This document shows, one piece after another, positions 1 through 10,200 of a stretch of DNA of 13,690 nt. This stretch comes from Phoronis ovalis (lineage: Eukaryota; Phoronida; Phoronidae). The notes beneath the pieces are model-generated. The model was not told the DNA's origin, did not search any database, and saw only the letters and a program-made list of their open reading frames with translations. Where the stretch lies: the NCBI GenBank assembly GCA_028565635.1, contig JAOXYB010036773.1, positions 1 through 13,690 on the forward strand. The letters are read 5' to 3'. The stretch's first letter is position 1. Every line of letters starts with the position of its first letter. Both the position numbers and the translations under genes were made by a program.

Positions 1-927
1 TTCCGATACTAAGAACAGAACCTTATTTAATAAACTGGCGAAGTTGTGCATAGGAACTCTTCCCAGATCTCTAGTATTTTCTTAATTACCAGAAACAAAG
101 AGGGGTTGCTTTATTACATAATATGTTGAGACGCTAGTAAGTTTTATGTTATGTTGACAAGTTTAAAGGATGGGTTTCCTGCAGTTTTCACTAAAAATGG
201 TGAACATGTTTTCCTAACCCAAGCTTCTGAAACTGAAGTCCACTAAGTGATACCTTTCATTCATAAATATTAGCCCTATAAGAGAAACAGCCAGAAAACC
301 TGGCAACAATCACACATTTTGTCACAAGATGGCACTTTCATTAAAAAGTAGATTGTCCCAATCAATGTCAACTGACTATAATTAAGCACTTTTACCATTT
401 AGTACTCTTAAGACATCAAATTTACTTTAGATATGAATCACAATTAAAAGGACGTTTGGAAATTTCTAGAGGTTGCTACTATTTGCTCAATTTATAGGGA
501 ATCCCAATTTTAAATTTCTAATTTACAGATATGCACACTGTTACTAACCTCGTCAAGTTAACAGAATTCTCTGTGAAATACAAAATATATAGAAGTTAAT
601 CCCTATTAGCTAAAGCAAAGATGATACTGCGAGTCATTTAAGGAAACAAATATTGTTCAGCACAATGTATTTACACTTTATAATTTAACTTAAGGATGAT
701 CATTAACTAATTTGGGCTATTTCTAAAATAAAGGGCTTTTTTTAGTTAGATTTTGTATTACAAAAAAATTATTCTAATGAAAAGCAAGGTTGCTGGAGAT
801 TTCTTTCTCATAGTAATTTCAGAATCAAATGGAACTGCAAGGATATTTCCAATTAATTGGCTGTTATGATGGCGACAAGTACACATATTTTTAAAAGCAG
901 CAATTTACTGTCTGATTTTTGGCATGT

Positions 928-952
928 GCAGTGTGAATTGTATTCACACTGC
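928..952. repeat. perfect 11-bp inverted repeat, 3-nt loop
   Basis: GCAGTGTGAAT (928-938) and ATTCACACTGC (942-952) are exact inverted copies around TGT. A further half-site, AGTGTGAA, follows near 961. Function is unknown: it could be a folded-RNA hairpin, a palindromic protein site or a transposon relic. Confidence 0.9.
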
Positions 953-1052
953 TCTGATAAAGTGTGAACAACTGCTGCGGTGCAATATTGGCAACCTTAC
1001 GATAACCCTGTCATAACTTTGATATAACGTACAAGTACCCATCAGTACATTT

Positions 1053-1068
1053 CTACAGTATACTGTAG
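1053..1068. repeat. perfect 16-bp palindrome
   Basis: CTACAGTATACTGTAG is self-complementary with no loop. It lies about 100 nt before the acceptor of exon a. Confidence 0.9.
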
Positions 1069-1165
1069 TCATGCAGTCGGAGACTTTTTACAGTCATACA
1101 GTATTAGCTGGCATTTTGTTATTCTTGAATCTGTCTATCTCTTCTCTCCTTTATGTTCTGTTTAG

Positions 1166-1216
1166 ACCTGGCCCACCAGTTTTACAACAGCCACCTTCAG
1201 CTGGATTCCGCGGCAA
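1166..1216 (+). CDS. NCOR1: corepressor exon a: short Pro-rich exon, possible cassette
   Basis: 51 nt between a strong pyrimidine tract plus tttag acceptor and a consensus gtaagt donor at 1217. Read in the frame required by the next exon it gives [17 protein letters not shown], where the last codon is split AA|G. Entry and exit phases are the same and the length is a multiple of 3, so it can be included or skipped without a frameshift. In vertebrate NCOR proteins, as I recall them, the segment before the VGxRG motif is a charged helix and not Pro-rich, so this looks like an inserted optional exon. All three frames are open, so coding potential alone does not prove it. The splice signals and phase match are the main support. 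Confidence 0.62.
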
Positions 1217-4200
1217 GTAAGTGCCAATCTTACTTGCTATATTAAGGGTTAATTATTTGTTCTGTAGGCCCGAAACATGTTTGAGGACTAGGGCAAACTG
1301 TAGGTGCCTTCAATAGGTATATAATTTTTTGTGCATACCGGTTGGAAGCTATGTATCCTGATAAGTTTAATTAATTCTATGTCTAAAAATTGGTCCTGAA
1401 AAAGGTGTTTGTTTCTGCTAATTTAAATGCTCCAGCCCTAAAGTTCTTTTGTCATGCTAACAATAAATTTTGTTTCCAGATTTCTCAGTAAAAACCTTGT
1501 GTCTTCCATGTTTAGGTCAATTAAAAAAATAGAAAAGTATTTACCTACCTATCTACCCTATTTTTTACACAGTTACTTGAAACAAACACATTTTTAGGCC
1601 TTCTTTAATCATTGAATATCTTTCTTTTCTGCTGACCAGTACCTGAATATTTCAACAACTTATAATTGTTAAATGTATAATTTTGATAGGAATTTAGGTC
1701 TTGGAGTTATTATTAGTCACCTGCTTTTGTCCAAACACTGTGCCTTTGCTTATGTATGAATAGCTTGAAGCTTTATGAACTTTATATTTTCCTACTAAAA
1801 CAATAGCTGTGGTAGTTAGTTTTCGCTGATGGATGTAAAAAATTGTATCATGTGAAATAGGTGTCAGTTATTCTGCATTGCATGTTGCTCTCATTGAACT
1901 TGGTTTGTAGCGTGTTCTTTAAATTGTTGAACCATTCCTTTCTCTGCTTATTCCAATTAATATCTTCCGGTAGGTGCTCTTCCTAATCAAAGTGGTGGCT
2001 GACACCAAAATATTTTACTTTCTACCTCATAGTTTCAGGCAATCTCAAGTAAACCCAGTTATGCCCTCTATGTATTTCAGGTGCATTGTTAACTTTGCAA
2101 CTGGGTTCACTTGGATAGAGAGTTGTGTAAATGTGTTTAAATCTAGGTGCAAATTTTTAGAAACCTGTACATATGATATTGACCTTTTTGAGTGATCCAT
2201 TCCAAACTTGACCTTGATGTAATTGTGTATTGATTAATTCACCTTTTAGGTTAATTCTAGTTGAATGACTGTCTGTAACTAACAACTATTTCTATACATT
2301 TAATGGACCCAAAACCTTCCATGCATTTTGCAATTGAATCATGTGAGTGCGAATTTACCCAAACTGCCTCATTGTTTATTCACAAAATGCAGCATGTTAG
2401 GAATTCACAACCATTCTTTTCAGCTTCCTTAATGTGCATCGTCTGTTACATGTATATCTGTTATGCATAATTTTTCTGTTTCTCTATGAATAGTTTAAGC
2501 ATGGAGTGCATTTATTTCTTTGCAGATATTATTTAAGAATTTTATTAGCATTTTTAGTCACCAGCCGATGAATAATCAGTTTGACTGAATCAAATATTTC
2601 ACTCTCTGGCTGTTTTTATCTGAGCAGCTTTTTTGTCATGGCTGTTAGATGCTAGAAGTTTATAATATCATATGTGAAAGATTAACTCTGTTCTTTTTTA
2701 ATATAAAAGTTAAAGGCTAGTGTACTACATTTAGATATGTTGACTCATGTCTACAATAGTTTTTGAAATGCTGAGAGTGAAATAAATTGAAGCAGTTTTG
2801 TAGTATTTATTTTCCTAATAATAAACAAAAATTTCTTTGTCTGGTGATACATTGTTTCTTTGTCTGGTGATACATTGTTTCTCCGAAAAATCTTTTTATT
2901 CCAGGGTTGGTAGTCGAGGCATTACTGGTGGGTATGCAAGAAGTGAAGCAGAAATTGAACAAATTATGGATGGTCTTCATGAGCAAGAAGTATGTATGAT
3001 TATATTACAGATAGGAAAGTGTCTCATGTTATGTATTTCAACTTGCCTATAAACTGCATCATGCCAATCAACATGCACATTGAATTTTATTGCAGATTTT
3101 CTGACAATTTGTTGTGATGACTTATGAAGAGTCTTGGACCTCTAACTTGTAATGGTATTTGTGTCCTAGCACACTAGTCCAGTCTATTTCTTGATATTTT
3201 AACCTTCATTTTGTACTAAATTGGTAACATGCCTGTAAAGTGGGGGGACATTAACACGGGTGCAAATTCATTTGCAGTACACTCTCATTGCAAAGTGATA
3301 ACAGCAAGAAATCTTTATCCAGTTACAATCAACAGTATGGTAGACTAGCTTCTCCATAACTGATATCCTGGTTTACTCCTAAATACATCATAATAAATAT
3401 ATGTTTTAATTATATTATTTACAGGAGGAAGACAGAAAAATGCATACCTATGCTGTTGTACCCCCAATGATGCTTGATCCACGCCAGCGAAAATATCGTT
3501 TTATTAATACAAATGGTCTTATTGAAGATCCACATGCTGAATATAAACAAAGGCAAAAAATAAATCTATGGACCGATCCAGAGAAAGAGATATTTAAGGA
3601 GAAATTTTTACAACATCCCAAAAACTTTTCTTATATTGCCTTGTATTTAGAGAAAAAGGTTGGTTAATATTTAAGAGGAAGTAAAATTAAGTAAAATATG
3701 TATAAAACTCTGATATTATTATTTTGATACAAGAGAGGACAGCTTCCCATAGTAAATAGTGAGTAGTGATCTTAAATTTATGTTTGTTGCATCAAAATAG
3801 TTACCATATTTTAATAAAAAAAAAGGGTGGCACTTGTGCTGCTAACCCTCTCCATATTGTAAGAAAAGCTTTTAAGTTGAAGCTATAAATGGTGTTAGAT
3901 GTTACATACATGTGTTACATATGTGTCATTACAATGTTATCTGACTGTGCAAGTATGTTATTTCAGTCGGTGAATGATTGCGTCATGTACTACTATACAT
4001 CAAAGAAAACTGTAAATTACAAGCAGCTGCTACGGAAACAAAATCAGAAGAGGAAACGACCTTTCTCTAAACAACAAATTCGTGCTGACGACAAGGAATT
4101 CAGAACTGAGGAACCTATGGAAAATACTGAGTAAGTTTTAAACTCCTAATAAGTGGTAGTTAACAGGTTGTACTGGATAGGAAGGGCAAATAGACAAGTT

Positions 4201-7200
4201 GCACGTACTATCGAACCCTTTCGATCCCATGATTTTTAGTGGAAAACAATATATGGTTTTTAAAACTGGACTTTAGAAATGCATTAAGTGGTGAAACTTA
4301 AAGTAATAAAATGTTAATAAATAATTTTTTTGTATTGAAATACTAAGGCAACTTACAAAAAGAATGCATTTCTTAAACCAACGGTAACAAGATTTTGTTT
4401 TGTTTTTGGCTCAGTATGCGAAGAATATAGCGTTTTGTGAATGAACTGCACGAGCGCACGACCAACTGCGTCATTGTTCATTCACAAAATACAACAAGCT
4501 TGGAAGGTTTGGGTCCACAACTGGTGCCTCCACCAATGCATGCAAATGGTCTATTAAATTAACTGTGGGAAGAGCTATGAGTTGTTTTGTTATTGTATTT
4601 TGCCACTTGTAAATACACTGTTGGATCTTTATAATATAAGAACTCTTCTAATTGATAAACTTGATTTAATTATTCTTTTCTGCAGTATTAAAAAAGAGGT
4701 TGATGAGAATGACCACGAGGTTGCCATGGCTACAGCTTCAAAAGAAAATCCTCTGTCAGATTCGCTCGGAGGAGCACATGAATGTGCTATATGTAAAAAT
4801 CATTTAGAGCATCATGAAATGAGTCGTCCACTGAATAAGTCTAACTGTGATCAGTATGGCCTGAAAGAATCTGAGTTGACTCCAGATATGAGAGTGTGCA
4901 GTAGCTGTCGATGTCGATCTGTGAGACGAAGATATACACAGGTAAGTTATTGTTATTACAGTGGCAAGGTTCAATTACTAAAGCTACAGTATATCTAATT
5001 GTGGGATTTTCCATAGTGTTGCTGATTAATCCATTGGCCGCTAAAACTGTTTGTCAAATTGAATCCAAATAAACTTCGTACTATGTTGAGGTTTGTGATA
5101 TAAGGTTAAACATTTGCTTAGCATTGTTGTTGACGTTATTTATGTACTGGGAACCTTCATCTTGTTGATGACTTAATTCTTTCATGTCACCTTGCAGTAA
5201 ACAAGCAGTATACTTATCAAGTCTGATAGATGGAGACTGAACCACAAATTGAATTACGTAATGTAATGTCTCTTTTAATGATTATAAAGTATATTTTTTA
5301 TCGGCTGCAACCAATATAATCGAAAATATAGAGTGTAACCTTAAAAGTGATGTCGCTAGTAGGTACAATGCATTTTTGATTTGTTTCTTTAGTGTCCAGT
5401 TCCTACATGTAAGACACCAAAACGAAAGATGAAAAGATTGCGTCCAATGCCAGGCAAATGGGCAGAACTACCACCAGAAGTTAAAGACCCTATTATTAGT
5501 GATTTACGTAAGTCAAACAGCGTCATTGAATTAGATTAATTAAATTTGGAAAAATTTTATGCTTTTAATCATAGCTTTTGGCAACAAGGGTGACATGAAA
5601 ATCATTGAACTTTAGCCTAGTCATCTTTGTATTGTATGCAATTTAAATTTAAACTGAACCTGAATAAATGTTCCTGCAATTACTTTAATTGGGTCTGCAG
5701 AGCTGAAATGGGTTACATGTTTTATACAGTTACTGATTTTGTCTTGTGCATATGAATCTCATTTTTATGTACAAGTTTGCCTCTTGACTAGTATATACTA
5801 GTTCTGTCAACTGCTGCAAAGAGTTGAATTTTTTTGTGCATGTAACAAGTTCTTACTTGTGGCAAATACTTTTTCTGCAGAATTGACAGAAGACATTACT
5901 AAATGCTGCTCAGCCTGTTTTAATCGTATTGCTCGGCGCCTTGGTACAAATCCTCAAACCAATGAACCTCTTGTGCCTTTAGTGCCAGAAAATAATGAAG
6001 AAGTAATTATAGAAACATCACGTTGGACAGAGGAGGAAATGGATATAGCTAAAGAAGGTTAGTAAATAATAGTTGAAATTGACTTTAAAATTGTTAGAGA
6101 TTGTTTACCAGTCTAGATATATATTACTGAGAACTCTTTATTTGGTCTGCTGAAGTAAAATCAGGAGTAAGTGTTTACGAAAAAAATATTATTTTCTGTA
6201 CTGTCTGAATAGGTATGTAAGAAATAAGTTTTATTTTATGTACTTAGGTTTACGGACTCATGGTAGAGATTGGGCTGCTATTGCATCAATGGTTGGAACA
6301 AAAACAGAAGCACAATGTAAAAACTTTTATTTCAACTACAAGAGAAAATTCAACTTAGAAGCTTTGGTTTGTGAATACAAGAAATTAAAGGTGAGTCGAA
6401 CATATGGTAGCTTGTAATTTTGACTCAATTTGTTTTAGATAACTGGCACCTTTTATTCTATATTTGATTGATGAAAGGTAACATGCAGTTACCTATTGTG
6501 GAGGGTGTTTTAGAGTAAAAAATTCCTGTTATAAAGTAAAAAAAGTAATAGACTCAAAGAAGCATGATGATGGCTTTGTAAAAGCATAAGACCCTATAAA
6601 GCGTATAAATATTTTATGGTGATTTATGGACAATACTTTTGATTTTCCTGATTTTTGTTACGATATCTAATGTTTTAGTATTCCATAAAACATGCTGATC
6701 AGCAAAAACTTTAGAAAGATAAATACTGCATTCTGTACATTATTTATAGGTGAGAGACAACCGAACAATGTCAATGTCAGAGAGTGTTGCATCAACAGTA
6801 ACTGCAGGTTCTGATATGGATGACTTAGACTCATCCAGTGATGAGGATAATGGGGAAGATAATGATGAAAGTTCAGATACAAACAGTTCTCCCGACTCAC
6901 CACCCCCTCCTGCACCAGGATTTATAGGGGGTGCACCTTGTGATAAAGGTATTAAAAGTTATTTTCAACTAGATGGGTGTAGATCCCATAGGGAGAATAT
7001 CGTACAAGCAAAATCTGGGATCTCAAGTGTCAGGAATCGGTGTGAAATGTGATGTTATACATGTAACAGGTTGAACTGAGTGTTTAGAAAACTTAGTATG
7101 TATACTATATACTAATACAAGTATACTAATACAAAATCAAGAAACTGTGAAAGCTAAGCATAAAATTATGTAGTTTATTTTTAAAAACTAAATTTCTTTT

Positions 7201-10200
7201 TTACTTAATGTGAATAATTGTTGATAGCACTTTTATTTATATCACTATCAATAGATTCAGCTAATGATAATATTAATTGTCATTATGTTCTTGATGCCTT
7301 TATAGTTCACCAATTGTATATAATTTCCCATTTCTGTTGTAGTGACTGATATAAAACAGGAACTACCTGTGGCATGTGATGAACCAAAGTCAGATGATAA
7401 AGTGGCTCCTCCTGTTGATGTAATAAAACCAGAACCAGGCACTACTGATGCTGATAATAGTTTGCAAGACTTGAAGCAGCTTAGCTCTTCACAGACAAGT
7501 TTACGAAGTATACCTGATTATGATAGCAGTGCAACAGCAAGTGCAGATGAAGGTAAAATTATCACGTGTTTTACAACATATCTATAGTCGAACGGTTAAT
7601 AGTGTGAGGGCTCAGTGAAAATATTTTGAGTGAGAAAGATGGGTTTAATCTGGAGGCCAGAACAAAAAAAGTCTTAATCCTAATTATTTCAAGACTCAAC
7701 AGTTTTCTTTCTTAAATAATTATCATTAAAGTGGGTTGGTTTACAGCCCCCGATTTGAAGTTATGCCATTCATCTCTGATATCAGTAAAGTAAGTGATAT
7801 TACTATGCATTGTATGGTACATATCTACGAGAAGATATCAAGCTTTAATATAATAGGTTAGTGAAACTGATTGTACTATGTATTTTGTAATCATTTGTAT
7901 AGAGTTTTAGAGTGAATAAGAGGAATCTTTTGCAAGTAATTAAAAGAGAGATAATAATATTATTATTTGATTGGAGGAAGTAATGTAATGTTTTCCTTCA
8001 AACATATTTAAATTTCATCTGTAATGAAATGAAAAGCTTTAGCTTAAATCCAAGCTTTGCCGTCATCATGGCATCTTTGTGTTTTGTGCCGTGTTTGACT
8101 AATTTTAAGTATAATAAGACTTCTCGCCCTGAATAACTATTTATTGAAATGTTATTAATATTGTCGTTGTTTGTTTATTATTAGGTCCAAGCAACAGTGA
8201 GAAAGACTTGGGGATATTAAGTAAAAGTGGAACTTACATTGGCTCAATGGATGTGGCTGAGCAGAGTACAGTGAGAGATTGTAATGTGGGTACATTAACA
8301 GATGGCCAACGTTCTGAAAACAGGGAACAGCAACCAAGTTCATATAGCCAAAAACTTCAATTGGGGCAAGAAGCAAAACCTAGTGGTAAGTGCTCTCAGT
8401 TGTTTTACATGAAACATCTCGGTGTAGGTGACCAAACCCTCAGCGAATATGTAGAACAAATCATAGATTTATGATACAAATTTCAAATAAAGAAGATTAT
8501 AAGAGAAACATGCTCAATTCCTTGACAATAGTATATATGCCTGTTGTCAGAAACATTGTAAAGTTACCATTTCGTGCGTCATTACTTACAGAATTGTAGC
8601 TTTATGACTTGTATAAGTATCTTTAAAGGATTACAGAATCATAAGTATTTATAGAGAAATTGTAACTTTACAATGTTTCCGACAGCGGGCCCCTGGGCAG
8701 GTGTACTGTTGTTATGAGATACTTAATAATTGCTTACATACTGTATGCTTGAATTTGTCTCATCTGAAGAAAGCTATAGGTGCTGTGTGTACCTATAAAT
8801 ATGATTGACATATTACATGTATATGCTTTTACATATCGAAGCGTTTTATTATGGTAATACTAAATCATATATTGAAAATATATTTCAGTTACAAAAAGTT
8901 TGGAAAGTTTGGTAAAAGCTAAAATGCCAGAAACAAAGACATCTCAACTGTCTTCTCCAAAAGGTCCTTGTGTTAGAGATCTCATTCACTCGGCTATAGA
9001 ATCAAATTTAGTACAGGATTATGTGTCATCTGCCCAACCACAGAAACGTGAGTAAAACTTTCTTGTACTGGTAAAACTTTGTATACTTGTCAAGTTGCTA
9101 GATTTTTCTCCCTGAGATTATCTGTTTTTTGGACAATTTTTTATTGAAAGCAGTTCATGAAATAATATCTAAAAAATGGGAGATTCCCAGTCCAGATTGG
9201 TTATATTTGAAACTGTAAATAGAAATGATCTTAAGCATTTAAAAATGTCCATAAACTTGAAAGATCTTTTGTTGCAGGTCACATGAGTGTAAGTGCTTTT
9301 CCTGCTCGAGGACCTTCAGAGAATACTTTATCAGGCCATGATCGAAGATTATCAGATCCACAACTTTCTGATAGACCACGCTCTTCATCCTACAGCCAGC
9401 ACTTACAACCGAGGGATGTAAGAGATCCTCGTGACTTACGAGAGTACGATATACAGGATTTATCTCGTCAACGACAGCAGGTGGAATATCGTGATCGCAG
9501 CCCACACACTGGGTACAAAGGTGATCCAAGAGATTTTGAACCACGTGATTTAAGAACACGTGAGCTGTATACTCGTCCTACACCAGATATTAGAGCACCT
9601 CCTCCTGCTCACTCTCATCATTATTCGGGTTCTTTGAAATTACCTCAAGATACTTTACCGCGCATGCCAGCTCCTGATCAACGGGATCCACATGAGCTCC
9701 CAGACCGTCGATCATCACCAGCTGGGTATGGAGATCGTCCTCCACCTGGAATGAGACCTCCACTTCGTGGATCTCCAACAATTTACCCTCACCAACGTTC
9801 TTTGATTCCACAGCCCCCTCCTCTTGTACCTACAAAATCGTCTCCTAAACCCAAACTTGAAAAATCCTCCCCTCAAGGTGGTGCTACAGGTTCAATTACT
9901 CAGGGCACGCCAGTTGCACATCCACTATCTTCAGGAGGATCTATACTGACTGGTACTCCACGATATGAAAGTGGATTGCTGAGACAAGCGACACCACCTC
10001 ATTCACATGGTGAGAGCTCCATTACTCGTGGCACATCTAATGTTAGTCAAGAATCTGCTACTAGAACTCCAGCTGAATTGTTACATTCTTTAAGATTCTC
10101 TCATCCATATGAAATGTATGCTCGTGCTGGAGTGCCTTTTGTAACACCTGATCCTGCCATGTTGGAAATGATGCGACAACGAATGCCCTTATATTCCAAC

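Larger units (their letters stand above)
1..1165. other. intron or upstream noncoding sequence
   Basis: AT-rich, and stops are dense in all frames. I see no exon with conserved coding content. It ends in a long pyrimidine tract (about 1127-1163) and an AG acceptor at 1164-1165. The only structures noted are two perfect inverted repeats, at 928-952 and 1053-1068. The family normally has many more N-terminal exons, so this is probably intron belonging to the same gene. Confidence 0.7.
1217..2904. other. intron (1688 nt)
   Basis: Intron between exons a and b, with gtaagt donor and ttattccag acceptor. It is AT-rich with no convincing coding content; a 73-codon open frame at 1974-2195 has no family similarity. 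It contains a small palindromic element (2304-2391) and a 23-bp tandem duplication (2832-2877) close to the acceptor. Confidence 0.85.

Noticed and set aside
1974-2195. 73-codon open frame in the first large intron
   Set aside because: No family similarity, no matching splice signals, and composition like the surrounding intron.
6981-7023. 8-bp inverted repeat AGATCCCA/TGGGATCT
   Set aside because: Short stem with a 27-nt loop; not above expectation for a window this size.
6949-7052. Continuation of exon i past 6948 to a stop
   Set aside because: The next exon continues the frame if spliced at 6949, and the extension has no conserved content. Intron retention is possible but unsupported.
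7951-7966. AT-only 16-bp palindrome
   Set aside because: Simple ATA/ATT runs give such palindromes by chance in AT-rich introns.
8155-8376. Antisense 73-codon frame over exon k
   Set aside because: It is a shadow of a real exon on the other strand; no domain recognised.
9239-9811. Antisense open frames opposite the large exon
   Set aside because: They lie opposite a strongly conserved coding exon whose codon bias opens the reverse frames; the products show no recognisable domain.
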